The notes under the pieces were generated by a model that was given only the letters and a program-made list of their open reading frames with translations, was not told the origin of the DNA and did no database searches. A DNA stretch of 64,000 nt from Trichobilharzia szidati. Its lineage: Eukaryota > Platyhelminthes > Trematoda > Strigeidida > Schistosomatidae. The stretch is taken from positions 106,042,582 to 106,106,581 of the forward strand of contig OX235273.1 of assembly GCA_944472155.2 (NCBI GenBank). Reading direction: 5' to 3'. Both the position numbers and the translations under genes were made by a program. This document shows positions 42,363 to 52,774 of this stretch, one piece after another; positions within the stretch are counted from its first letter, which is position 1, and each line of letters begins with the position of its first letter.

Positions 42363-42404
42363 ATAAGAAATACTTTACGTAATTTTAATAATTGTCAATG
42401 AGTT

Positions 42405-42850
42405 TCCTGTTCTCCTTCCAGTTTCTTACCGTCTCAGTGAGATTCTTGAGTCATAGAATTATTTTATTTGAGAAAAGACACTCCTAGTGTTCTTTGTTGG
42501 TCCCGTGGTTCGGGATTCGACTCTCGGCCGTCGACGCACTCTTAAGCCTCGTCCAGTTTACTAATCAATAATTATCCCTACACAGAATAAAGAGGGTGGT
42601 TTGGGGGCATGGGGCTAGCAACCTCACCCTGTGTAATGAAAACGACACTGCGGCTGCTGAAACTTCAAACGAGCCTGGAACCCTATTTTCCACTCAGAGG
42701 GTAAACAGTGACATTTACAGCACAATTCTGTTTCTGCTTACAATGCAATCAAAACAGTCACATAGCTTTCTATTGTCTTTTATCCTCGGATATTGTTGGT
42801 AGTAATATTTAGCATATCTGTGGTATTGGCATAACACATGTCAGGTTTAT
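42405..42850 (+). repeat. Direct duplication, copy 2
   Basis: Partner of 41,318-41,770. Contains a SINE-C head (GGTTCGGGATTCGACTCTC) and tail (GGAACCCTATTTTCCACTC). Confidence 0.65.
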
Positions 42851-42854
42851 AGAT

Positions 42855-43540
42855 TCGATGAAGAAAGATTCGGTGGTCAAATGCTCTCTGAATCACGGTG
42901 TGGATTTGTATATCAAGTAAAATTATTCCAAGGTAGAGTTATACTCGACCATACAGTGCCCAAATTGTATTCTTATATCGATGAAACTAGATATACATTG
43001 AAAATCTGAGTAAAAACTCTAAGCAATACGTATACATATTATACTGCTTAGAATGATGGTTATGCTCATGATCACTGTATATAGAATTGAGTCATCTGAT
43101 AAGTTATTATACACAAAATATCACTGAATATCATTCATATATTGTATTCAGCATAAAAAGAAGAGGTCAAAATTTTGAAATATATTTAAGGACATATTAA
43201 AAATTAAAAAAATATATATAAATCAATAAAGCATCAGGCTTCTCGTGATGCACAAGTTATTCATGTACACGTGATCAGGGTATCATGTAGGGTTCTCTTT
43301 TTTGAGTATATTAATGCTCAGAGTAAAAATATGTATGTTTATAGATATCCATTCTGGATACTTTTCTATTTCTTTGCTTGTGTCGTACCTGTGACCTGAC
43401 AACTTTGACTACTGTCAAGGAGAATGTGTTCCGAATTTTTGACATTTATGTTAAGTCATCGATTCCAGATTTCAGTTTCTGCCAACTGTAGACTTAGAAC
43501 AATAACTGACCTTATCAGATACTGAAATATCCAGTCAGAA
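42855..43540. other. No gene recognised
   Basis: AT-rich DNA. Confidence 0.35.
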
Positions 43541-43544
43541 TGAG

Positions 43545-43780
43545 TAAGTATCAGTGCAGTGAACCATCTAACAACCTGTTGCCTAACAAATATGCTGAAG
43601 GATGCCTTCAAGAAGCATGACACTCGTGACCGGCCAGCCATGGAGTGGAACCCGAATGCTAAGCAGCAGACTGAACGTCAAGCAGTTGTGGAACCATCTA
43701 AAAATGATGGTAGAGAATTGAATGCGACCGAAATTTGTCAATGAGGCCCTGACTTCCACTCCGAAAGGAAAAAAAATAAT
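43545..43780 (+). pseudogene. LINE-R 3' end, very decayed
   Basis: CCAGCCATGGAGTGGAACCC, GCTAAGCAGCAGACTGAACG and TGAGGCCCTGACTTCCACTC are the LINE-R coding end and tail after heavy mutation. Confidence 0.5.
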
Positions 43781-43782
43781 TT

Positions 43783-43866
43783 GCTGAAGCAATTGCTATC
43801 AAACGACTTAAACCAAATCTATGTACGCAGAAAGAGACAGTGGTGAATCTTGCACTGCCCTGGTGA
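43783..43866 (+). pseudogene. PLE endonuclease C-terminus
   Basis: 28 codons in frame: AEAIAIKRLKPNLCTQKETV, then the NLALPW end and TGA. This matches the end of the PLE at 61.5-61.64 kb. The rest of the element is missing; its 3' region and hammerhead follow to 44,382. Confidence 0.75.
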
Positions 43867-44320
43867 CAACAAAATATACAACTTGTATGAGTCACCTTTT
43901 TCTTGTTTAGAAAACTCTACTCTCTCATCTAAACATGACTCACCCTTTCTTGTTCTTTTCTCTTCCTTTTTTTTCTGTTGGCTATTAGATATAACGTTTT
44001 CTTTAGTTACGTAATCTACCTTTTTGTTATGCTCTGTCTAGCTAAACCTTGTTCCTATATACATATATATATATATAGCAACTCTGTTTTTGTTTCCAAG
44101 CCTAATTGCCTAATTATTCTATAAGTATTTATAAACTGTCAAATATTGATCACAGTTCATTTGAATTATTCTATAAATAGTCAGTGTTTGTAACTCTTAA
44201 TTAGTTAAATCATTCCGGACTAATGTTACTTTTACTTCCTACCAATTACTCCTTGTGATCGTGGAAAAGTATGTTCAAATCTTTAATGTAATGTAATTCA
44301 TATTTTTTATCGTTCAGGTT

Positions 44321-44382
44321 GTAACCAGTTGAGAAGAATCCTCGAAATAATAATAAAAGATGAGCTCATATTATCCTGGTAC
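44321..44382 (+). ncRNA. PLE-type hammerhead relic
   Basis: Stem I ACCAG/CTGGT, a shortened core (TTGAGAA, lacking the middle of CTGATGA), stem II-like GAATCCTC, GAAA, then AATAATA pairing with TATTAT and TC before CTGG. It lies 455 bp after the PLE stop, in the terminal-repeat position. Confidence 0.6.
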
Positions 44383-44689
44383 AATTGTCGTTGTTCTTGC
44401 TTCGTTCAAGTTTATTAATGGGAAGAATTGCATGAAGTTTTGGGTTGTAGTAGTTGAACCTTTATTATTTTAATTTGAACACGGGCGGATTCCAAGCTCA
44501 CCTGATTCTATTCCAGAAATGTAAACAATTTCTGTTTGACTGTGTTATCAGGATAGCTCTTAGTACTTAAAGATCATTCAATTACATAAAAAAACACCAA
44601 CCAGTGATTGATTAAAGGAAAATCCATTACAATAATTGACACATGTTACGCAACAAAGAAATGCGTTGAGAAATTCATGCACACTTGTT

Positions 44690-44860
44690 ATGCAAAAGTG
44701 GAAAGGCTTTCGTCGAACTGTGACTAATTAGTCTAGGCCTTCAACTTCAAACCACTGGGTCACAGGTTTGAAGTCTACTTCACCTACCAAAGTTTCGGTA
44801 GTGTCCATACACCCTCACACAACACGCACGGTTCATTACCGATTGCAGAAAAATGCTACT
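44690..44860 (+). mobile_element. SINE-G
   Basis: GACTAATTAGTCTAGGCC and CTGGGTCACAGGTTTGAAGTC (box-B-like), then CATACACCCTCACACAACAC and TTCATTACCGATTGCA, which parallels 53,550-53,705. Confidence 0.55.
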
Positions 44861-44934
44861 TAGATACATTATCTCACTCGTAAATAGGGTACAACTCGGT
44901 GATTAGATCGAAATGCACTCAAAAATTGATTAAC

Positions 44935-45185
44935 GAGAAAATGTGGCTGTTTCGTCCTAGTTTTAGACTCTTCAGGTGCACTCACCACGAACCCCCAGAT
45001 TACAGCAGACAAGCCTGATGACTATTCACCTACTGAGATGGAGTCCAGTAGTCCATAATTTCTAACTTCTATCACTTCTCGACACTAGTGAATAGTCTCA
45101 AACCAGCATTCTGTAGTGGTTTTCTAACGGATATCATTTTGTGTTCTAACATGAATACAATCCAATTGCATACAACCTAATACAT
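44935..45185. mobile_element. Family B inverted pair, decayed
   Basis: Minus-strand ribozyme and head (GGCTGTTTCGTCCTAG, TTCAGGTGCACTC) joined to a plus-strand 5' domain/tail remnant (GTGAATAGTCTCAAACCAGC, CTAACGGATATCA). Confidence 0.5.
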
Positions 45186-45189
45186 AATT

Positions 45190-45530
45190 TTTCGATCTGG
45201 TGATATTAAGTTTATTAATAATCATTCCTTAATATCAACATTTCAAAGAGAGTGATAATTAACCAAAAAAAACCAAAAAATAATTTAGCGGAATAATTGA
45301 AGAGTGGAAATAATTATGAAAATTTTTCTAACACGTGATTACATCATGTCTGGTTTATGTATATCTTGAAAAAAAAATAAGGAGAATAAATTAGTGCCGA
45401 AATTATTAACACCGACTGCATAATAAGGGTAATTAAAAGTGAAGTAGGTAATATTAGTAAGATTGTAGAATTTCGAAACACCATCCATCATTCAATGTTA
45501 GGAAAGGCGAAGACAGTGGCTGCGTGACCG
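45190..45530. other. No gene recognised
   Basis: A-rich DNA. Confidence 0.35.
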
Positions 45531-45532
45531 TT

Positions 45533-45776
45533 CTTTTTTTATTCCTTTACGCTCCGTGTGGAACATAAGACTTCAAGCTAAAGCTGTGAAGTTTCGGTAG
45601 CAATGGTGTTTATTTTTACAGGGGAGAGGGTTGGTAGTCTCACGCCCAACCTTCCGTCTTTCCTGGGCTTACTACTGCCAGCTTACCGAGGTTTAGGAGT
45701 GCATTGGCCGGGGGTCGAATCCCGGACTACACGTATGGTTGGCGAACATCCTACTGCTAAACCATTAATGCGTTGT
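45533..45776 (-). mobile_element. SINE-C
   Basis: Reversed SINE-C with T-run, CCTTTACGCTCCGTGTGGAA, TTTACAGGGGAGAGGGTTGG, head box B GGGTCGAATCCCGG and ACCATTAATGCG. A flanking duplication (TGACCGT versus TGACCAT) is imperfect. Confidence 0.75.
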
Positions 45777-45861
45777 AATGACCATAGAAATGAATATTAA
45801 CAAGGCATTACTACAGGTTTCATCGTTCAGTGCTGAAACTACACCGGTGTTCTGAGAAGTC

Positions 45862-46150
45862 TGACTGGTTGACTGCGTTTCAAAGTAGAACTGTACACCG
45901 AAATGCACCAGTTCAACTTACTACACTCCATGTAGCATGCAAAGGTAGCGAAAAGGAAAGAAGAAAACTCAAAAAAAAAACTATAAAGAGCGGAAGGAAC
46001 AATTACATAGCGGAACATGAGGACTTAGGTGATCTGGGAAACTGTAAATGGTGAACGAATTTCAGCCCTATAACCAGCAGTCTCATATCATTGGTTTGTA
46101 TCATCCTGAGGACGCCAAACAAGCAGTCTCCACCACTTCTTATCTTTAAA
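45862..46150 (-). pseudogene. LINE-W 3' end
   Basis: CTGCGTTTCAAAGTAGAACTG, GTTCAACTTACTACACTCCAT, GGACGCCAAACAAGCAGTCT: reversed LINE-W tail and coding-end blocks. Confidence 0.6.
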
Positions 46151-46374
46151 CTAGGAGCCGGTAAAGACCATTTGATAGGTACGACAGTGTCACGTCAAAT
46201 ATACTAAAATTTCCGCTCAAGGTATTCAGAAGACTGCATTTTGTCAGCACCTTCACTAAGAAGAACAATATCACTTCTTCTTACCCCCAACCATCGATCT
46301 TTATATGAATAATACGCTTCTCACTAGCTCACTTGACATCCCCATTTGAAAAAGGTGATTAAGCCCCCCGGATG

Positions 46375-47062
46375 CAGCAACATCCAGCGCCAATCACCAT
46401 CAACGGGAGGGATTTGAAAGAGGTTACTTCATTCACTTATCTAGGTAGGGAGCATTGTCTCAACTACACGAGGAACGGACGAGGATGTCAAATCGAGAAT
46501 CGGTGAGGCGAGAAACACACTCATCAGCCTGAAACCAATCTGGAAATCTTCGTCAGTCAGCATCAACAACAAAATTCGGATTTCCTATGTACAAACGTCA
46601 AGTCAGTCAGTTCTTCTATACGGATCAGAAACTTGGCCAGTGTGTCACAAAAAATATTTCCAACAGCCTGTTGCAGACCTTTTTCACCAACAACTGTCTT
46701 CGTTCTATACTGAAGATCAGATGGCCGGAAAGAACAAGAACCAACAAGGAACTATGGGAACAAACAAAACAAGAACCAATCGCTCAACAAATATGCAGAA
46801 GAAAGTGGAGATGGATTGGACACCCGGTGAGGCGGCCGTTGGGTGCTATCGCGCGTCAGGCCAGTGCTCGAGTGGAACCCGAAAGGGAAGCGGCGAGTGG
46901 GACTTCCGAGGGTGACATGGAGGAGATCGTGTGAAGAGGAGTTGAAACAGCATGGACTAACATGGATGCAAGTGAAAAGTACAGCAGAAGACAGAAGCAA
47001 GTGGAGACGTGCAGTTGAAGGCCTATGTTCCACTAGGAACCCAAAGGAACAATAATAATGAT
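46375..47062 (+). pseudogene. LINE-R, C-terminal third and 3' tail
   Basis: Blocks in order: ATCACCATCAACGGGAGGG, the TYLG region (with a 4-bp duplication TAGGTAGG), LRSILKIRWPER, RKWRWIGHPVRRPLGAIARQ, then the shared AGTG frameshift. LEWNPKGKRRVGLPRVTW follows in the next frame and the element ends with GGCCTATGTTCCACTAGG and (AAT)n. Confidence 0.8.
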
Positions 47063-47628
47063 AATATGCAACGAACAAAAATTAGTCACATGAAATACGA
47101 ATGAAGACCAGTGAAAGCCTCATTGATTGATTATTAATGTGCTAATTAATCTGTGTGCTACCAAAAACAGTCAACAAGCAAACAATCTGAATTTCACTCT
47201 TAATACTACTTACTACTATTTTGCACAACAGACAGAAAAAGAAGTCTGTTCAACAGAAAGTGTCATTTTGTCTGTGTGTACACATTTTCCAACACGTTTT
47301 GTACAAAAAAACAATACCATTGAAGAAAAGTAAAAACAAATGACATACTTGTACTATACATTGTAAGTGCTACATTTATTATACATATACCAACCAATTT
47401 GTCAATAAACTTGAAAACACATAACACCAATACACACCTCACCAGTGCTAACATTCACTATTCCTAAACCTGACAACAGTAGACAATAGTATACTATTGT
47501 AACTACTGTCATTACGTATCTTTTTAGAGGTATGTAAGCGTGATTTGTTTGGAGAAAAAAGTACATGTTACAACTTAGCCTAGTAGATGAAAGTGAACGG
47601 ATTAATTTAACACATATAATATATGTGA

Positions 47629-47676
47629 AATCCAAGAGGTGAATTTCGTCCTATCCATGACTCGTCAGCCGAATAT
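47629..47676 (-). ncRNA. Smα-type hammerhead with intact core
   Basis: Minus strand: stem I ATTCGG pairing with TTGGAT (two G-U at the junction, one more inside), core CTGACGA with C3 present, stem II GTC/GAC with loop, GAAA, TTCACC, TC, TTGGAT. Flanking TTCAC continues the family A alignment. No tRNA head lies nearby, so this is a solo tail. Confidence 0.6.
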
Positions 47677-47879
47677 GCATAATATCAAACAGGCTTTATC
47701 AAGTTATTTTCATTTATGACTCTATAATGAAAAAGATATAAATAATAGGGTATTCAAAAACCCTCCGTAAGATTCTTGATGAGGCTGGAATTAAGACGGC
47801 CTTTCAAACAACTAACCAACCAACTCACTTAGAGATAAACTTTATCAACTTAAAGACCCGACAGATCCAACAATAAGGA

Positions 47880-48088
47880 AAATTCATGGGCCACTGACTC
47901 GGGTCTCAGTGGCTTAATGGTCTACAAGCTCGGCTTGTAACCAGAAGGTCCTAGGTTCGAACCTCAGTGGGTGTGTAGTGCTGCAGAGTCCCAAACTAGG
48001 ACGGAAGAGCTATGCAGTACCCCCCCCTCAGGTTTCTCAATGGTCCTCTAACCAATGTCAGTTCATGATGAAATGGGGAAATTTGTTT
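47880..48088 (+). mobile_element. Family B SINE
   Basis: Head GGTCTCAGTGGCTTAATGG and GGTTCGAACCTCAG. Ribozyme module TAGTG, CTGCAGA, GTCC/GGAC with loop CAAACTA, GGAA, then CAGTAC. Confidence 0.75.
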
Positions 48089-48094
48089 ATTTTA

Positions 48095-48825
48095 TCAACA
48101 CCAACCACGTGGAATCGATATGACGCAAGGCCTTTGTCAGATATAGGGAAAATTACAATAAACAACAATGGGAAGGGAGAAAAAGAAGACACTTAAAGTA
48201 CATTCTGAAGCCATGTGAATACACTTATATGAGACTATGAGCAACAAATTGTGCCTGAAAGATCATTCAGTTATTAATATACTGAATCGCTCTGTGATAA
48301 ATAAAATATACGTTTCTCATATAGAATAATTAGGACAGTATATATGTAAAGATTAGAAAACCTTTAGAAATTTGTTACGTCACATTCAGTTCCTTAGACA
48401 ACATTGGATTCATTAAAAAGACGGTTGCAGTGAAGAAAATTTTCTGTTCGACTAAATCATTAACTAGGCTGTACATTCGCATATTTATGATAAATGGGTG
48501 GGAATGTTCCAGAATAATTTCCGGTCAAGGGTCAAATTAATAAAATTACAATTAGGAATTAAAACGCCATAATAAACAGGGGGATGGATAAAACTTAAAC
48601 AAAGTAGCGTTATAATTACTGAGAAGATTGACATATTGTGCAATTGGGGGGTTAGATATGTAGAAATAACAAAAATAGACAGGATGCTTGTATGAGAAAT
48701 CTAGTGAGATCATGACTAATGTGACGAATAATTGTTTATGTAGTTAGGGATCAAATATGTAATTTTATTATTTCTACATATTCACTACCTTTACATGGCA
48801 AGGAGGAGTGTTGCTCACAAAAATG
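48095..48825. other. No gene recognised
   Basis: AT-rich DNA. Confidence 0.35.
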
Positions 48826-48829
48826 AAGG

Positions 48830-49150
48830 GACAAATGCGAATACCTGGCATTTACAACACCAGACTAGTGGAAATACGAGTTGGAAAACCCTGATTTCAA
48901 ACCTATGGTGTGTTCACGGACTCCAGAATCTGAAAGGATGAAATTTCAGCGTATGAACCTGTTATGGTATCCGGAAACTGATCACTGCCTTATGAATCAG
49001 ACTTCAGGTCAAAAGCTCGGTGGTAGGGTAACCTGTTAAGACAATTACCTGCTTCAGTCTAGACATCTGAGCAGTATCTTAGCTCTGATACACAAACTAT
49101 GAAATTTAGTGTAGCAAACCTCTTGGTGACATTATGTGCAATTATGTTTT
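48830..49150 (+). repeat. Repeat H, third copy, decayed
   Basis: GAGTTGGAAAACCCTGATTTC, CCTTATGAATCAGACTTCAGG, AAGACAATTACCTGCTTCAG follow the order of 536-886. Confidence 0.6.
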
Positions 49151-49154
49151 AATA

Positions 49155-50033
49155 ATAAATAATAATCACTAATGTCGGGGGTATAGACAATATATTCATG
49201 AAAGTAGTAATTTGAACAATAAATTTAGTAGGAGGATAGCATAACAGCACAATAGACTTACCGAATATTCAAAGTTATTCCTTGTGTGTGTGTGTATATA
49301 TATGAGCGTATGTGTGTACAATTCCGCAGGTATTCTCAAAGTAGTACCAAAGAAAATTTACATTCCAGATATGTGTTGTTTCTCAGAACAAATAGATTTA
49401 CAAACTGTTGGTTTTAACAATTGAATAGATTCCAGTTCGCATATTATAAATATATAATGTATAATGAAGTTGTAATTAATACTATTTTATTTTGCAAACA
49501 AAAAGACGTTATTCATGAAAATCCACTACAGATAAAAAAAATTTTTCTCCTCAGAAAAACGTACAATATTCACTTGAAACACATGTGCAAAATTATTCTT
49601 CTGATATGATAAATAACGTTTTACTACTCTCCTGCATTCTGATTGGTCAATATTCTTATTGGATGACGATAGATAGTCAGCTGAAATATGATTGGTCGAT
49701 GTAATCACACATACAGAGGCTTTTTTGAATGTGGTCATGAGACTCAAAAACTTTCAGTTGATTCATGCTTTTTTGCCTTACCAATAAGGAAGGGGGGAGT
49801 GGAATGAGTCACTGAGTGAAGCGATCGTGAAATCGACACGAAATTTCATTTTTTTTGAAAAGGTGGACAGAAATTAATTTGTCATGTGAACAGAAATGCT
49901 GTCACTGACAAATCAATGGTGATGTGTCATCGAAAATTAGCATATCAAAAATATACAGAAAGAGTGAATGAGTGAGTGAGTGCTTGCATATGCATAAATA
50001 ATAGTAGTAAAGAGAAATGTCTACATATTCGAA
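49155..50033. other. No gene recognised
   Basis: (TG)n near 49,285 and (GTGA)n near 49,970. Frames on both strands at 49.4-49.75 kb overlap and lack features. Confidence 0.4.
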
Positions 50034-50034
50034 T

Positions 50035-50220
50035 AATATGGGTTGGAATATATGACTTAAAGCTAAAGCATTGAGTTTTCAGTAGCGATGTTTCCTCTTT
50101 ACTGGGTTTACAACAGATCAGGTGAGATTTAGGAGTGTGCCGGTATTAGGGTATCGGACCCTGGACCACGTATGTGTGACTGGCAAGCATTTTACCACTG
50201 AACCACTAACGTACCTATCT
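50035..50220 (-). mobile_element. SINE-C, decayed
   Basis: AAAGCTAAAGCATTGAGTTTTC, CCTCTTTACTGGGTTTACAA, TATCGGACCCTGGACCACGT, ACCACTGAACCACTAACGT: reversed SINE-C body and head. Confidence 0.65.
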
Positions 50221-50265
50221 TACTTTCCGGTTATTCCTTATTATTACATAGGCCATATTACGTAG

Positions 50266-50492
50266 TGCGTCGATGGCACAGCGGTAGAATGCTCACCAAC
50301 CACGCCACAGGTGGTTCGGGGTTCGATCTCCAGCCGACACACTCCTTTACCTCGCTAGGCCAGTAATAAGACTGGTAAAGAGGGAAGGTTAGCAACCCCA
50401 TCCCGTAAAAAATCAACACCACTGCTACCGAAACTTCAAACCTCTAGCTTGAAGCCCTATGTTCCACTGGGAACGTAAAGGAATAAAAAAAT
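50266..50492 (+). mobile_element. SINE-C with perfect 11-bp target-site duplication
   Basis: Starts TGCGTCGATGGCACAGCGG, box B GGGGTTCGATCTCC, body CTCGCTAGGCCAGTAATAAG, tail GAAGCCCTATGTTCCACTGG then GAATAAAAAA. ATATTACGTAG flanks it at 50,255-50,265 and 50,493-50,503. Confidence 0.9.
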
Positions 50493-50574
50493 ATATTACG
50501 TAGGACTTTGAAAGCTGTAAGTCGAGTTAGTGGTATGCAGCTAACTGACAGTGTTGTTCATAAATGTTTAGATT

Positions 50575-50695
50575 CATGCAAGAAGTTGGCTAAGATCACC
50601 TGACTGGATTCAGGAAAGGCAGATCATGTGCTGATCAAATTGCAGCTCTGCGCAATTTGCAATGCGTCTCTAGACAACTGATCACTTGAAAATAT
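50575..50695 (+). pseudogene. RTE-like reverse transcriptase fragment
   Basis: LTGFRKGRSCADQIAALRNL (from about 50,598) matches the conserved QAGFRxGRSCxDQI motif of RTE-clade RTs. It is the only RT-core piece of this clade found in the window. Confidence 0.65.
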
Positions 50696-50804
50696 CGCCC
50701 ACGTTGAGCTGACACAAGAACTTTATTATTCACAATGCAGAGTATATCTCGTTTACTCATCCACAGAAATTTAAACAATAGTAATAATCAATAAGAGTGG
50801 GAGT

Positions 50805-50848
50805 ATGTACCATCATTTATTTCGTTGGCTTCTCATCAGCTGCTCACA
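50805..50848 (-). ncRNA. PLE hammerhead in inverted orientation
   Basis: Minus strand: GAGCAG, CTGATGA, GAAGCCAAC, GAAA, TAAATGATGGTAC. It matches the 52.1 kb hammerhead closely but lacks the 3' cleavage arm. It abuts the 5' end of a plus-strand PLE at 50,849. Confidence 0.65.
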
Positions 50849-51845
50849 GCTTAGTAGGTATCTTCATGTCAAACCTTGAGAAGACAAAGTTGAAGCATGC
50901 AAATGAAGAAACAACTTCCTATTGTCGATATGTTGATGACAAATTTTTAGTCTGCAACGATGAAAGCCATGCTTCCCTCTTACTCAGATTATTCAACGAC
51001 GCACATATCAATAGTGAGTTTACTATGGAATATGGAAGTGATGGAATGTTCCACTTCCTCGACATTGCCATGCAACGCCTAGAAGATGGTAGTCTCTAGA
51101 GGTCAATTTACCGAAAGCAGACATGGAATGGACAATACTTACATTTTAATAGTTTGTCCAAATAGCTTTAAACGAGCACTAGTCAAGACTCTGTACTATA
51201 GAGCGAGGAGAATATGCTCTGCAGAGGAATTACAGGAAGAATTTACGATTCTCGAAAAGGTGTTGAAAACACAACGACTATCCTCAAAGATTCATTAACA
51301 AGTACGGAAGATGTGGAGGTTCAAATGTCAAAAAATCACAGTTAAAAAACGGCCTATCTTCATTCAACTCGATTTTAAAGGTGAAAACATTGTAGCAATG
51401 GCCAACAGAAGACTGAGTACGTCACCAGCCAGAGCCTATCCTCCAGCTAAGTTGGTTTCCATCTATCGAACAACATGCTCTTTGGTGTAGTCAAAGGTCG
51501 ACAGATAGCCTTCTCATGTTAACTCTAACTGCGTTTACAAATATACGTGTAACTGCGGGAGCAGTTACATTGGGAGAACAAAAAAAGGGCACACTTCTGA
51601 TTTTTTGAACATGTGCCGAAAACCCTACGTCTCAAAAGAAGCAACTCTTATAATAGTGCTATCACCAGACATCGTCTTGATACGGGTCATGAGGTGGAAA
51701 TCACGAAATTCTTTAAAATTATCAATAGACAAAGGAGCTCGATTCTCCTCAAGTTTGCCGAAGCAATTTCTATCAAACGCTTGAAACCAGAATTGTGTTC
51801 AGAAAGAAGCAGTCACCAGTCTTTCCTTGCCAACCTGGTAACTGG
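50849..51845 (+). pseudogene. Penelope-like element, truncated and degenerate
   Basis: Plus strand: GIFMSNLEKTKL, then catalytic CRYVDDKFLVCND, FTMEYGSDGMFHFLDIAMQR, a stop, then PNSFKRALVKTLYYRAR, further frameshifts, a GIY-YIG remnant (YTCNCGSSYIGRTKKG) and NSAITRHRLDTGHEVEI-like sequence, FAEAISIKRLKPELC. N-terminal half and RT fingers are missing. Several stops and shifts make it inactive. Confidence 0.8.
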
Positions 51846-52092
51846 ATGTCTTTATTCCCTCTTTCATTTGATTACGTAGTCTTTCTCTGTAACCTCACCC
51901 TTTGATATAGTGTAATTTTGCATGTCTCTTGTTTCTATGATTTGAGTTGAACTCAGTACATTGTTACCTAATTTATTAGTCACTCATCATCTTACGCACT
52001 AATTGCGGAACCTTCTGTCAACTGACATTATGAAAAAATTTGCAAGTATGTTAAAAGTTTTCTGTATATAAACCTCATAATTTGTTTAGGCT

Positions 52093-52150
52093 GTAAGCAG
52101 CTGATGAGAAGTCAACGAAATCAATGATGGTACCATATTATTCTGCTCAA
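52093..52150 (+). ncRNA. PLE hammerhead ribozyme, intact core
   Basis: Stem I GCAG/CTGC, core CTGATGA (52,101-52,107), stem II region GAAGTCAAC (weak), GAAA (52,117-52,120). Stem III is built from TCAATGATG and the CATATTA arm with two single-base bulges. TT precedes CTGC, giving a predicted cut between 52,142 and 52,143. It lies about 250 bp after the degenerate PLE's endonuclease. Confidence 0.7.
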
Positions 52151-52324
52151 ACCACTGTTGTTCTTGCTTTATTCAAAACAATCAATATCTGATTGATTGC
52201 ATCAATCATGACTTTACAGCTAACAGTAATATGTCGTCCATCCCAACAGAGATACTCTGTGGGTGCTTAAGTGTCTTCATGGTATTCCTTAGCGATTAAC
52301 TTTTTATTTATTTTTTTTATTTTG

Positions 52325-52437
52325 CTTACAGCTTGATGCCACACAGTATTTTCAGTACAAGTATGGAATTTTCAGCATGGATATCGGTAGCCTAAATTTT
52401 GCAGGCCGACCACTGTGCCACCGACGCGGTAGATGTT
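52325..52437 (-). mobile_element. SINE-E copy 3
   Basis: CAGCTTGATGCCACACAGTA, GGATATCGGTAGCCTAAATTT, GGCCGACCACTGTGCCACC are the reversed SINE-E tail, body and head start. The box B region is deleted. Confidence 0.65.
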
Positions 52438-52539
52438 GTAGATGTCCTCAAAATTACAATAAGAAACCGTGACATTCATACAGGATTAACCATGAAAAGA
52501 TGCGAACTTTTAAGCCTAATGTCAATTCATTATTTTGTT

Positions 52540-52665
52540 CATTTTGGTTCAGAGACTTGGCGAATGCACACGTGACCAAAAGTATTCATCAACACCTGAC
52601 TTCGATCGATATTGGAGATCAAATGGCTGGTTGGTTAGGATAAGCAACAAGGAATGCCTCGAACA
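52540..52665 (+). pseudogene. LINE-R fragment
   Basis: TTCAGAGACTTGGCGAATGC, ATTGGAGATCAAATGGCTGG and AGCAACAAGGAATGCCTCGA match the SETW to ILKIRWP segment of LINE-R, heavily mutated. Confidence 0.5.
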
Positions 52666-52774
52666 AGGGATGCTCATTATAGCTCTATAGTACAGTGAAT
52701 AACATAGTGAAGTTTGGACTGGTTAAGAATGGATAATATGGCGATATTTCCCAAATATGAGAAAGTTCACTTAC

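Noticed and set aside
42405..42850. LTR retrotransposon long terminal repeats (direct 450-bp pair)
   Set aside because: No gag, protease or RT lies between the copies, and both contain a SINE-C.
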